A stretch of DNA of 16,102 bases, taken from assembly GCF_000006565.2 (NCBI RefSeq), contig NW_017383893.1, forward strand, positions 1-16,102. Direction: 5' to 3'. Numbering within the stretch: position 1 is the stretch's first letter; every line of letters begins with the position of its first letter. This DNA is from Toxoplasma gondii ME49. Its lineage: Eukaryota > Apicomplexa > Conoidasida > Eucoccidiorida > Sarcocystidae. The notes under the pieces were generated by a model. The model did not search any database, was not told where the DNA came from, and saw only the letters and a list, made by a program, of their open reading frames with translations. This document shows positions 1-10,911 of the stretch, in pieces. Both the position numbers and the translations under genes were made by a program.

Positions 1-3000
1 GTCAAGAAGCAAAGAAACCACAGACTGCTGACGTAGGATCCTGTAAAGGAAAAGACGCAGACACTCACGCACAGGCAACGTGCGTTTCTGTTCTAGTTTT
101 TTTCTCTTCCCAGAGGCTGTCTGCTCGTTGACTCGGTTTTTGCCTTTCTGGTCTTTCATCTCCTTGTTCGTCGCCCTCGCCTCAACCGTTCTATTGCTTG
201 CGCCCTCCCTTTCACTTCCTTTCTTCTTTTCTTCATCGTGGTGCACATCTCACCGTTGTGTCGGTCAACGAGGAAGCCAAAGGCGGTGTCTGTGGTTGCC
301 ACGACAATCGATTTGGCCGCTTCCATCAAAGCAAAGGCGACGTCGTACAACGCAGGGTCGGGGACGCTGAAAAATGTAGGGAAGCAATGGAGACACTTGC
401 GGCCTGTCAAGATTGATGCGTCAGCCGCGAACCGGTGATGGAGCAGGGCAGACAGGAAGGAAGCAAAGCAACACCCAAACGCACAACTGACAAGGAGCAG
501 CGCAACACAGAGTCAAACCACGTGACAGCGGCTGAAGCAGCGGAGGTAAAAGCGCGAAATACAACCAAAGACACACAGTGAGAATGGCTAGAGACCGAAT
601 GCGTCACAAGATCCCGGGCATACAAAAGAGTCAAAACGCCAGCTGGAAATCTCTGTGCTTTTCTCTCGTCCTCAGGTTCTCATTGGCTCCCATCGAGCTT
701 CTCCATCTCCCCTTTCTATTCACTTACACCACTTTGTCGGCAACAAGTGCCATGAGAACCGTGGGAAGAAGCGCCTCCGCACAGCCCAACAGGATAGCCG
801 TCAGCGCGGCCCAGCTGCTTTCTTCGCGCCTCTCCTTTTCTCCCGGTTCTCCACCGGAAGGTCGAGAAAACACGCCACCGACCGAAAGAGGCAGGACGTG
901 ACGAGAAGATGGCGCAGACGAAGCTACCAGGGAAGAAGACGAAGCCGAGAGGGAAGGATTGAGAGAAGCGGACGAACCCGGCTCAAGAGAAGACGCAGGA
1001 GAGGGAGACACAGGAGAGGGTTGTAGTGAAATGGTTCCACAGAAAACGAGCCACATGAGGAGCATTCCAACGGCGACGAGGAACAAACTCCCACCTATTC
1101 GATCGATGAGATACGCGAGGGCCGGAAGCAGGACAATGGTGGTAACTGAAGACAAAAGAAGAACGTGGTCGGGATACGCAGCGGTCGACAGAACAGCGAT
1201 AATGGTAAAGCAGCAATAACGAACAGAGCCGAGGGAAGTATGCACGAAAAGCAACGGGTCAATGGGAGCAACAACGGAAATGCAGAGAGTGCGACGCCTA
1301 CGAAATGGGCGCGGGAAAATACGGATGACGAGAACAGACACACGGGAGGAAACCTGCAAAACCTGAGATCCGGAAAAGGGGAGAAAAAAGAGCATTACTC
1401 GTAATTAGAGGAAAAGCACATCGACCCGCACTCCACAGACGATGAACAACACCCGTGTTGAAAGCATGGCAATATGCACAGTCACGGGAGGAAACCAGAC
1501 ACACCGGGACAAAGGGAAGGACGAGGAACTAACTAACGAGCAGCAAGGAGACGGATTTGACGGAGGCAATTGGGGAAGACTGACATGGAACAGGGGAAGT
1601 AAAAAGAAGAGACACAGGAGGAGCGGTAAGCGAGAGAAGAAATGGGGAAGGAAGGAAAGAAGGAGAAAACGATCAGCCCAAGGATGTTTCGTCTCTCGAT
1701 AGATGCGTAGGGTAACTCACCAGTGATGAGAGCTGCATAGACAGCAGCATGCGTGATACTGGCCTTGTACACGCGGTGAAAGATGCTGGAAGAAAAGGAG
1801 AGGAAGCAGTGGCCGACCGCCACGATAAGCGCATGAAGAATAACAAGAGACCAAAACTCTCTCCCCAGCTTTCCAATTTTTTCCCGAACTTCTCGTTTCT
1901 CTTGTCTGCACCACATTCGGAGACTGTGTTCTTGAAGTATCTTCCCTGTTCTCTCTGTCGGTCTCTTTTTTGCCCTGCTCCGGTTCGTCGTCTTCTGCCT
2001 TGAGGAACACAGACACAGCGCCACAGGGTCCTGCCTTCTTCGTCTCCTTCTTTCTTGTCTCTCCGCTCCATATCCAGTTCCCTTCTCGCTGTCTCCGTCT
2101 TCTTCTGTCCCTCTCCGATCAAAATCTGTCGTTGCTTGCTCTGAAAAGTGCTCTCTCTCCCGTGGCTCTCTTCTTCGCCTGCCTCCGTTTGACAGCACTA
2201 GGAGGGACGCTTGCTCTCGCAACTCGAACTCCGTCGACGGTGGAGAAGGCACACATGGTGGCGTCGCAACAGTAGCAGAAGCCGAGGAAGACGAAGAAGC
2301 GGCATGCGAGGGATAAGAGAAACAAGGGAAGGATAATCGGACGTCGTACGATACAGTTTCGGGGCAGAATTGACGGTGGACACGAGAAGCGGGTCCCGAA
2401 CTGTCCTCGGCAGGGGAAGGGTGAAAAGTCGAAGGAGCTTTTGACTGGTCTCCTGCTTGGTCTTTGAGCGTTCGCGCATGCCGCCCACAACAGTGTCCAG
2501 GAGAGCAGCCATCTCCGCCCTCCTCCCCGAAAGTCCCCGCTCTCGTTTCCTCTTTGCTTCTCTCGGGGTGTGTTGTGTGGCTACCGAGGAGCGGCTCTGC
2601 GAGACGGTCTTGCCCTCGCCAACACTGCTTTCTTTCCACTGCTTTACTCTCGCGTTCGCCTACGTTTGTCTCCTCTTCCGGTTCTTCCCCTTGTCGCGTC
2701 GCTGCCTGAGCGAGGAGCGCAATCAGCAGTCTTCTCACGACTCGTGTGACACCCCAAGCCGCTAGCACACTTACGCCACTGACGAGAGTGGTGCCGACAA
2801 CCAGTCCTCTGTAGTCGAATTCTCTCGTGTCTACAGGAGAATCGGAAGGCAGAGACGAAGAGCGAGGAGAAGAGGACGCGAACAGAGTGTCTTGATCTTC
2901 CTCTCCCGAACCTTCGCGCTCTTGTGTAAATTCGTGCGGCGGCAGATGAGAGAGAAGGGAGGCGACAAACACCGGCCCTACGCGCCCGAGAGTCTTCGCC

Positions 3001-4361
3001 ACTGCACTGCATGCGACACTGAAGGCCATACACCCTGCAGGTGAAGATGGAAACAGCGTGACAAGGGCAGATCGCTGAAGGACGACGAGCGCAGCCCCGC
3101 CCGCGCCGGCGAGGATAACGGACAGCCAAGCACCTGGAAGAAAAGCGAAAACTGAGATGGAGATTCCGAAACAAAGTTGCCCTGTCCAGCACAGCGCAGC
3201 GCATAAGAGCAGCCTCTTCGACGCTTGGTCATTCGCCATAGACGAAGAGACGAAGTCGGGGGAACTGGCAGGAAGAACAGACCGTGGCGGAGAGCAAGAA
3301 GACGAACAAAGAGAGGAAGACGATTCAGGAGAACGCCAGGAGTATGCCGGACACGGATGGACAGGTTGTGAATGTTGAACAAGAGTACGCGACTGACGGG
3401 AAAGGTGGGAGAGAGAGAAGGCACCCGACTTCTCCGCCAGACTAGCCGAGGCAGATGGATCTCCGCCACTGTGTTGCACCTCACTTCTGTCCCTTGGCTC
3501 CTCAACAAAATCCCCAACTAAACCTCCGTTGTGTTTCTCTTTTCTTTGATCATCCTCTTCCCTCTCCTCTACGGTTCTTCTTCCACCCCTGCGTTCTCCT
3601 TCCTCTTTGTCCGCGCCGCCGCCGGTCACCTTCCCGTGAGGTTCCCCCCGCCGGGTCTTCTCGTGACGAGAAGAGCACGAGAAGCCCGCCAAGAGAGAGG
3701 CCGGCACGGCTGGGAGTTCAAGGAGCGAGAAGAGAATTCCGTGTGAGAAGTCGGAGTACTGAAGGCGACGGTCCCGCGTGAAGAAGAGCTGGAAGGTGGT
3801 AAGAGCATGGCGGAAGAAGTGAGGCGCAGCGGCTGAGAGAGACACCAGCGCCAGGAGAACCACGCGGTCCAACAAACGAATCCTCTCTTCCGCTGCTCCT
3901 ATCAGCGAGAAAACAGAAACGGAGTCAGAAGAGGGCGCATACGTCTCCGCAAGATCCGAAGGAGAAGAAGCGCGAGACAGGGGAGAAGAGCACGAGACAG
4001 AGAAGGAGCTGTCGAACGATTCTTCGGTGGCCCGAGCAGCTCGCGGTGTGAATCCAGACGGCGGAGGAGACACGGTGACGATCTGAGCTGATGGAAAACA
4101 GACATCTTTCTCACGCTCGCCTTCTTCTTCGCTACCCTCTAGCCTTTCTTCTTCATCACCAGGTCTGAGAAGCGCTGAGACGGCGAAACCGTTTTCTCCC
4201 GACGCCGCAGGCAGGGAACAAGTCGAGCGCGGAGGCCAACATGCAGAGAGAGGAAGGTCCGAAGGAGAAACAACGACTCGTGACTGCGTGCCGGCCAAAA
4301 CTCGCTGCGTTTCTGGTGAGATCGGCGAATCACAGATCCTCCCTCCAGCCGGGTCGGCCAT
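1..4361 (-). CDS. MFSD1-like major facilitator superfamily transporter (3' end off the left edge)
   Basis: This is a multi-pass membrane transporter of the MFS. Exons on the minus strand are 4361-1721, 1145-728, 366-254 and 40 to beyond 1. All introns are GT-AG and the phases agree (1, 2, 1), giving at least 1070 residues. The ATG at 4361 has A at -3 and G at +4. Helices by eye: TM1 about 163-184, TM2 205-226, TM3-5 381-471, TM6 517-540, TM7 835-858, TM8 872-894, then the DRIGG loop at 895-899, TM9 900-919, TM10 991-1013, TM11 after VVPDPALYD, a second DR loop (LVDRHNG) and the start of TM12. The order and spacing of the CWTGQLCFG, AKTLGRVG and ALYDVAFALMEA segments resemble MFSD1, which in mammals is a lysosomal dipeptide exporter; the substrate here is unknown. 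Low-complexity insertions lie at about 227-380, 472-513, 552-833 and 921-990, so it is far longer than the roughly 465-residue animal protein. An extra intron inside exon 1 cannot be excluded. Confidence 0.8.
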
Positions 4362-5858
4362 CGTGGAGGGACAGAGAGGCCAGCGGAGAGAGGCCAGTCA
4401 GAGCGCCGGGAGAAGAAGTAGGGGGAAGTGGAGAACGGTGAGGTGAAGACGGAGCACCGAGGGAAGCAAATGAAGGAGAGGAGACGTGAGAAGATGTGGA
4501 GGCAGTAAGAGAAAATGATACAACTTTTCGTGAGTCCATCTCGTATATACTGCTCTCGTTCATCCCTGTCTCTTTGCCAAGTCTTAGGTCACTCCGGGGA
4601 CAAAACTCCCTAAACAGGGGCACAGGGTACTTCTGCCATCAAAAATTCGGAAAACGCCACCCGTCGACATCGTTCGCGTTTCTGAAAAAGTGAATTGAAC
4701 ACACGGAAGCGCTAGACAGCTGCACACCGTGGCGGGCACGGCGGTGTCTCCGGCAAGGGTGTGCATGCAGAGAAAAGAAGTCAGGGAGACAAGAACCACT
4801 GAGAAAAAAACAAAGATGATGTACACATCGACTTTTCATCTGATGTCCTCTAACTGAATGCTACACTTGGGCGGTCGAAAAGGAAGGCCAAACTCTCTTC
4901 TAGGACGGACAGAAAAAAGAGAAACCGGTATCAGGGTCAACAAGCCACGCGTCGCGTGTGTCTCCACCGACAGTGCGACAAGCCGTAATAGGCAATTATC
5001 TATAGACTATGGCGCTCACTAAACATCACTCTTCTGTACAATATCACTGGTGAGTAGATGGTGGATATGAACAGTTGTTTGCTTCCTTGAGTGGCGGAGA
5101 AGAATTTAGACAAGCAGAGGATAGAGGAAAGGAGAAAATCAGAAAGGACCACATGCCATTCCGCACGACACGATAGGTTTCTCTCCGCTAGAAAGGACAG
5201 TAGAACGCTTCCACTTTCCTGTGCACGCATTTTGAGCACTGCAGAGTTTGTCTGTCCCCCGAAAGAAGACATACGCTAACCGTGAATGTACAATCTATCG
5301 ATGATAAAAAAGTCACCGCGGATACGGTGAACAGCGACTGCCTTGCTAATCGAAGGCTGGAGTGTAATTCATATCTGATACCATACCGAAACGCCGGCTT
5401 CGCACCTCAGAAGAATCAAACATCTTCAAGATGTGGAACCTGTGTGAGGTACGGTTGGCATGTAGCCGCTAACGTACTTCATTGAAAAGATATCTATCGC
5501 AAGTTTTCGGTATACGCGTTTCGCTGTCTTACACGCAGACGGAGAGGCACCACCAGGTAGAAGAGTTCGGACAGATTATGCAGCGATTGTTTCGTTCATG
5601 CTTTTAGGCTCTTCAAAACATGTTTGTGAGTGATTGAAGACTCTCAAGCTTTAAAGCCAGTGATTCACCTCGTGACAAATACTCCCCACAAACTGTTAAT
5701 GCACCTAACAATAAGGACCTACGTGGAGCAACAAGCCCCACTGTGTACGGCACTGAATGCCGAGTCATTTGATCCAGCTCACGTGCACTCTTGATGCAAA
5801 GACAAGTCTCTATTGCACTGCTTTCATACAGTTTAGTACGTACACAGAAGGACTACTT
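4362..5858. other. Intergenic: presumed promoter and 5' UTR of the transporter gene, no gene assigned
   Basis: This is the upstream flank of the minus-strand transporter. Open frames here are short and start or stop without plausible splice partners or recognisable domains. The part nearest 4361 (to about 4620) is open in several frames and is probably 5' UTR. From about 4850 the sequence becomes more AT-rich. Apart from the TGCATGCA motif at 4762 I see nothing structured. Confidence 0.5.
4762..4769. promoter_or_regulatory. TGCATGCA palindrome, candidate ApiAP2-type site
   Basis: The palindrome lies about 400 bases upstream of the transporter ATG. TGCATGC is a motif reported to be enriched in apicomplexan promoters and bound by some AP2-domain factors. 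Its location fits the transporter promoter. The motif is short, so chance occurrence is possible. Confidence 0.35.
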
Positions 5859-5883
5859 TATATATATATATATATATATATAT
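5859..5883. repeat. (TA)n microsatellite, about 12 units
   Basis: This is an uninterrupted TA dinucleotide run in non-coding DNA. Such runs are usually length-polymorphic between isolates. Confidence 0.95.
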
Positions 5884-5954
5884 GAATGCACATGTGCTGT
5901 GACTTCCAGGAATGGTGTATGTGTTTACAAAGTACTGTATTCACGCATCTATGA

Positions 5955-6332
5955 CCATGCCTACATCTCTACAGATGCAGTTACATCGATATCACTGTCC
6001 GCGCAAGTGAAAACAAGCCTCGCTCACAGGCACGGAGCAGCCTGTGTGGTGGATCCTTCCACGGAAAAGTCTTCGCTTCTCGCGAGGCGTCGAAAATTCG
6101 AGAAAACTGGGACCAATCAACTGCGGAAGCGACATTCATCACAAGCCAGCACCAGGGAGTCCTTGAGTCGGTGCCTGCTGAAATCGCAAAGAGATCAGTG
6201 AGAGGATCAGCTCCAGTCACTGTTTTTGAGCGACCAGAGCGCCGGTCCAAGACGACACCCAATGATGTGCCACCATCGCAGCGCTTGGCAGCGACGAGTG
6301 CCTGGGACGGCGGAAACCGTCCTTGCCCTTTT
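5955..6332 (+). other. Weak coding-like stretch, possible unassigned exon
   Basis: A plus-strand frame is open from 5955 to a TGA at 6330-6332. Its second part, from about 6000, reads as a polar, protein-like sequence (for example SREASKIRENWDQ and PPSQRLAATSAWDGG). By hand count roughly a third of its codons begin with G, which is typical of real coding sequence. An AG acceptor (tctctacag) ends at 5974, and a possible donor GTGAGAG follows AAGAGATCA near 6198. There is no start codon in frame, I recognise no domain, and no partner exon is convincing. The opposite strand is also open here (5981-6262) but without an ATG. It could be a terminal exon of an unknown gene, or chance. Confidence 0.22.
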
Positions 6333-7668
6333 TGACCAATTTGATCGCCGCGTCAGGTCAGGTTCCACAGGGCCACTCGAACTCTACTCTGTTTACGCTT
6401 TTTCGGATGTTTCCTCTAGATTTGCTTCTACTCGTCGCCACTCTCTCTTGTCTGTCCTCCCTCTTCTTTCTCGCATTCGCGTTCTGCACCAGCCTCTTCT
6501 GTTCTCTCTGCGTCCGCTGCCTCAAAGTTGCCCTGCCGCATGCGACAGAAGGCGACGCTCAAGCATCTTCGCCTCCGGGGCCGGCGGTCAAGTTCTTCAC
6601 CCGCAGCGCCAAATTCTCGTGTTCCCGTTTCCTTCTGGAGAGCCGAACAAATGAGAACAATTGACCACAGACATGTCACTGGACGCTGGTGCGGCTAAAA
6701 CAGAAGCGGAAGGCAGTTCGCACACGGTTGCGGCAGAGAAGGCCGCTTCGGCGATTCGCGCAGTCAAAAATTCCCTGATGTGTAGGGATTCTCGCATATA
6801 CTCCGGGCATCAGGAGAAATCCATCGGACATGGACTCTCAAAAAATCAGGGAAGACAGAAAAGAGCAAAGACACTTTGCAGAGCAGAAGCGACGCTCCGA
6901 GATCAAATGCGGGGGTCCATGCAAACAGAAAAGCACGGAAGTGGCCAGAGCACAGACGAGGGAGAGACGATCCAACACTCGATGCAGGAGAAGCGAAAAA
7001 CACCCCACGCAATCGAACAAATAATTGAATATATACAAACGTTAACCCATCCAGACAACCATAGAGAGCATATTGGCACACATATGTGTGTTGTGGACCT
7101 ACAGTTGCAGACAGGGGGGCAGACACGCATGGACAGAGATGTAGGGCAGCGGCTCTTTCATGAAAGGATAGCTCACCGGAGTTCTTCTTGCTCGTCGTCT
7201 GTTCTCCTCTGAACGTACTGGAAAGAAGGCAGAAATCAAGCAAGCGGAGACCCCAAGAACTTAGGATCAAGAGCCTCAGGACAACCCCAACACCAGTGGA
7301 GTGCTGTAAACGAAACGAAGTCCGAGGAACCTTTACGTAGCATCCGCTGTCTTCCCTCTTCCGCTTTTTCCCTGGCCGCTCATGTATGCACAACGAACCA
7401 CACGTCGTGGGATCCAGCGACGGTACCATACATCCCCAAGTGGCAACAACCTGCCCTCTTTGAATAACGGGATGACGACCCCCTTCCCCGTGTTCGGAGA
7501 TGGCTACCGAAAGTGTTATCTTGCGAAATAACTCTACAGGAATGGTACCTATGGTTGCGCCTTCCCGATACTTCTCTCGTGCCTTCTCAGGGTCTCTTTT
7601 TTCGTCGTCTCCCCGAAAATATCGAAGGCACTTCCACAGGAGCCACAAACGCGATAAGAATCCAGCAG
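6333..7668. other. Intergenic, no gene assigned
   Basis: Several open frames cross this region on both strands. The longest, 6764-7648 on the minus strand, begins with TTG rather than ATG, is rich in Cys, Leu and Arg and has no recognisable domain. A plus-strand ATG at 6673 opens an alanine-rich stretch that looks protein-like for about 45 codons and then degrades into low-complexity polar sequence. I see no splice pattern that joins these pieces into a gene. Confidence 0.4.
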
Positions 7669-7692
7669 TGTGTGCGTGTGTGTGTGTGTGTG
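7669..7692. repeat. (TG)n microsatellite with one interruption
   Basis: A TG dinucleotide run with a single GC interruption (tgtgtgcgtgtg followed by tgtgtgtgtgtg), lying in non-coding DNA between the transporter and the CX9C gene. Confidence 0.93.
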
Positions 7693-8620
7693 GTGCAAAA
7701 CGGTCTGAAGCCTCTCTCGTTCTATGCAGCGCGCATATCGGGTTCTCGTTTGGCTGATGCTGCAGAGAGATCCAGGTGGTTAGACCTCACCTCCGCGTAT
7801 CGCTGTTTTGCCCGAAGATCGTCTATGTACGCGTTCCTACGAATTGAAGAATTTGAAGCATCAGCACCCGTGTGCCCACGACGACATCGAATAAATAAGC
7901 AGTATATTGACGTAGCCTATGTTACTGAAGATTCATGAAGGCACTGAGCGTCTGCCGAGCAGATACCACGGACATTATTAAGAGATTGACGAGAGAGGCG
8001 ATTGAGAGGTAGATCACCGCGGCAACTGACGGTAAAACAAAGAAGCCCAAGACAGACACGCACCGCGCGACTTGCAGGGATATCAAGGAGAACAAGAGAA
8101 ACGTCACGAGAGCGATAAACAAATCAAGAGAGATCAAGAAAAAAATCAAGAAGAGATCAAGATGAAGAGCAAGAGAGAGATCAAGACCTAAATCACGAGA
8201 GATATCCAGGAGATGGAGTGAAAGATAAAATGGCGAGAACGACTTAACGATTGAGGGACATGTTAGAGCAGGAACCGTGGCACAGATCGCCTCCACAGCG
8301 TCGAGACCGAGATGAGCATACGTCTCCACAGAGAGAAGTCAGGGGCAAAGAGAAGGAACGAGGCAGGGGAAAAATCGACTCACCGGTTTTGTGTTGTATG
8401 CGCTGTGTACGTAGAACTTCTGTGGACAGTATGGAGATGCCTAGGCTACTCCCGACGTCCAATACTTATATGTCTATGACAGGTGCGCGATGTTCATGCA
8501 GTTGGTGTCTCTATGCACTGCCCAGCTGTGAGGGCTGAACGAAAGAAACACACCTCCTCTTTAGTTTTTCTCTCTCGCGAGGCTCCGCATATTCACTTGC
8601 GTCAGATGAACAGTGCGCGC
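7693..8620. other. 3' flank of the CX9C gene, no gene assigned
   Basis: This stretch lies downstream of the stop codon of the minus-strand CX9C gene and should contain its 3' UTR and polyadenylation site, which I cannot place. It includes a purine-rich degenerate repeat at 8081-8210. The open frames are short and without recognisable domains. Confidence 0.45.
8081..8210. repeat. Degenerate purine-rich repeat built on ATCAAGA/GATCAAGA
   Basis: The plus strand repeats ATCAAG or a close variant (ATCACG, GAGCAAG) at irregular spacing of about 8-20 bases, with runs of A and G between copies. The plus strand is almost free of T and C apart from the TC of each unit. It is best described as a decayed simple tandem array. 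It lies in the probable 3' flank of the CX9C gene, whose transcript would carry the pyrimidine-rich complement. Confidence 0.65.
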
Positions 8621-9576
8621 TTACGCTTCCGCTGGGGAGAGACTCGCCACGTGCTTCTTTTCCCATCTGCGAACGTCGCGGAGAATAGTCTTGTCTCTGA
8701 AGGAGACACACCGCTGAAAGCTGATCTGCACAGGCCACAGAGGACACAAAGAAAAGCAGGAGAACAGATGCAAAGGGTCGAACGCAAGAGACGAGTGGAG
8801 AAGAAGAAAGGAAACGCGGAGGCAGGACGCGGCGAGGAAGCTGAATCAAGTACGAAACGACCGAAGAGAGCGACGGAAGAAAACCGGTGGGGGGACAAAT
8901 GGCTGAGCCAACGACAGAACGCATTTGAATTGTCACTTGTGTTGGCCTCTGTGTCGCAACTCCCCAGGCCCCTCAAAGATGTGCAACAGCTCTCCACCTT
9001 TCTCTTGGTGGACTTGACACAACCGACGCGTCGTTGAGGATACATAGGAAAGGACATTCAGTTTCGACAACGTATGAGCCGAGGATCCCGAGCGGGTGCG
9101 CGGTCACGAGTTGAACTGAAGCTGGCGGTGGAGCGTGCTTCGACTTCCACGTTGATCCCTTTCTTCTCCCCTCTTACCCACTGGGACTTGCACTGCTGAA
9201 GCCGGGCATACTTTCGCTTCGATTTCCGGTCGTGCTCGAGCATCTGAGTAACACAAGTGTCAACTGCGTCGTATCTCTGTTGGCATTTTTCGTGCTGCCT
9301 GTCCAGTTCCTCCTTGACTTTCTCGTCGGCCAACATCTCTTTGGGGACCTGAGGAAGCTTCATCATGTCTGGATACGAATGTAGCTCCGCCAGCGAGTAC
9401 CCGTATCGCCTCATGGCAACTTTGATTCGGTTTTCCTCTTCTTCCTCGGAGGGGAAAAAGAAAGAAGACAGTCCGCCCTTCCGTCGACTCTCGGTGGCAG
9501 GTGCGCCTACAGAAGAACGAACATCTTCGTCCGTGGAAGAGGAGGAGAACCAAGAAAAGGGATTGAAGGACGCCAT
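8621..9576 (-). CDS. Twin CX9C (CHCH domain) protein, probably mitochondrial intermembrane space
   Basis: A small two-exon gene: exon 1 9576-9178 and exon 2 8725-8621, joined by a GT-AG phase-0 intron with a long polypyrimidine tract before the acceptor. The 167-residue product has Cys98, Cys108, Cys129 and Cys139, which form two exact C-x9-C motifs with a 20-residue linker. The first pair and Cys129 come from exon 1; Cys139 comes from exon 2, in CKSQW|ISFQRC. That spacing, recreated only after splicing, is the main support for the model. Twin CX9C proteins fold into a helical hairpin held by two disulfides and usually act in the mitochondrial intermembrane space, in respiratory-chain assembly or cristae organisation. 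The N-terminal 50 residues are Ser-rich and acidic and look disordered; helix-forming sequence runs from about 47 to 97. I do not recognise the orthologue (COX assembly factor, complex subunit or lineage-specific). The ATG at 9576 was chosen; the in-frame GTG at 9585 is not expected to start in a eukaryote. Confidence 0.82.
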
Positions 9577-9629
9577 AGGTTCCACGGAGAAGGGCAGAAG
9601 AAACGCGAGTGAGAAGACGAAAAAAAAGC

Positions 9630-9636
9630 CGTCTCA
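9630..9636 (-). promoter_or_regulatory. TGAGACG (WGAGACG) promoter motif
   Basis: On the minus strand the sequence reads TGAGACG, 54 bases upstream of the CX9C ATG and in the orientation of that gene. WGAGACG is a well-known T. gondii promoter element, found in DHFR, GRA and NTPase promoters among others. Position and orientation fit, but seven bases can match by chance. Confidence 0.4.
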
Positions 9637-10447
9637 GAGCAAAGCAAGGGCGCAGCCGAGGCTGGGAAGAGAAACGATGGGAGAAACAAGAAGCTCTGAA
9701 AAACAAATGCGAGGAAGGAAAAAACACAGACTGGACTGAACGCGCAGGTTCACCGTGAAGAGGAAATACACCCAGAACGCTGAAGACGATGTACCGCAGT
9801 CTGTCCCTCTTCGCCACTGCCTACATTCTACAGCTGTCCTCTCTCACTCACAAACGCGTTTCTGATCTCTGGGGAACTCTTCGTCTTTCTCTCCCTCTTG
9901 CTCCCAGTTTTGTTCCCCTCTTGCTCACTCGCAGCAAACGAGAGTCGCACCACACCCTAATTCACGACCCGTTCGTTTCAGAAAGAAAAACGAGAAAAAT
10001 TCATCAGTGGCATACGGAAATTCAGAAAGCAGGAACACCAAGGAACCGGGAAGGATAGTATCAGTAAAGCGCGGGATAAAGCTGACCATGTATTGCGGCA
10101 AAATGCTACCGAGGAGGCAGGTAAAGATCAAACTGCAGGAGCCATCCTTCCCCAGTGGCTCACTGTTCCCCTCGTCCCAGGCACATCACTTCTTTTTTGA
10201 CACCAGCGAGAGAAGAAACAACTCCGTCCCGAGATCACACCGGCTAGGTGTCGGCTTTTGAAGAGAAGGAAAAAAATTGTCGACAAGGCCACCGCGCAGA
10301 GAAGTCGCGACACGGGGATTCCGCGAAACGAAGGAGATGGACACACAAAAAAGCGAGATATTTCTCTGTAGGGATCCCATCGGTGAAGCGATAGTGGCTT
10401 TCTTCACCGTGAAGAGTTACGCTCATCGAGAGTGAAGGTTTCGCAAG

Positions 10448-10455
10448 TGCATGCA
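10448..10455. promoter_or_regulatory. TGCATGCA palindrome, candidate ApiAP2-type site
   Basis: This motif sits in the middle of the divergent intergenic region, about 820 bases upstream of the AAH ATG and 870 from the CX9C ATG. It is the same 8-base palindrome as at 4762. It could serve either gene. Confidence 0.33.
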
Positions 10456-10911
10456 TTTTTCCTGCGGCCTGACGGAGTCGGAGGAGCGCTATACGCGTTG
10501 CCTCCACGTACGAGTGAGACACACATCGAGAGCTCATGGCACAAAGGTGAGAGCACAGGGGGTAAGCCGGAGAGGAGATGGCGATGAGAAGTGTTTGGCA
10601 TCTGCCTTTCTTCTGATACGTTTTTCTTTCCCGTTCCCACTGTTGTTGATTTCTGTGTGAATGTTCCTGCTACAGCATACGCGCTCCCATTAGCTGCCTC
10701 GGGAAGAAGCGTTTTCGCCCACTTCCACGAATGCAGACTCGAAAGGAGTGGACAGGGGATGTGAATACTCGTTTTTGCTTTGCTGCGCAAGACTTGCAGG
10801 TATGTTGCCGTTCGTTTCAACCCTGCCTTTACCTCTGGCTTTTTCTTTTCTTCTCCGCTCGAAAGCAAGCCGTCAAACCGTTGCACGGGTGTGCTACGTG
10901 TCTTGCTGCGC

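Noticed and set aside
724..1395. Extending transporter exon 2 upstream to about 1395, with acceptors near 1365 or 1298.
   Set aside because: Those acceptors either break the phase or put the frame off. The acceptor at 1146-1147 matches the phase-1 donor at 1720 and gives a continuous TM7-TM8 segment like MFSD1.
2457..3781. Plus-strand open frames antisense to the transporter's first exon.
   Set aside because: They are shadows of a long, GC-rich coding exon on the other strand and show Ser/Arg/Pro-rich antisense composition.
5284..5760. An AT-richer stretch considered as an inserted mitochondrial DNA fragment, which is common in T. gondii.
   Set aside because: I could not recognise cytochrome b, cox or rRNA-fragment sequence in any frame; a search against the mitochondrial sequence blocks would settle it.
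6764..7648. A 294-codon open frame on the minus strand.
   Set aside because: It begins with TTG, has Cys/Leu/Arg-rich composition without any domain, and overlaps other open frames. It is probably chance in DNA with few stops.
9058..9585. A 175-codon unspliced reading of the CX9C exon starting at GTG 9585.
   Set aside because: It starts at GTG, and after the donor at 9177 it leaves the CHCH fold with only three of four cysteines. Splicing to 8725 restores the exact motif and ends at a clean stop.
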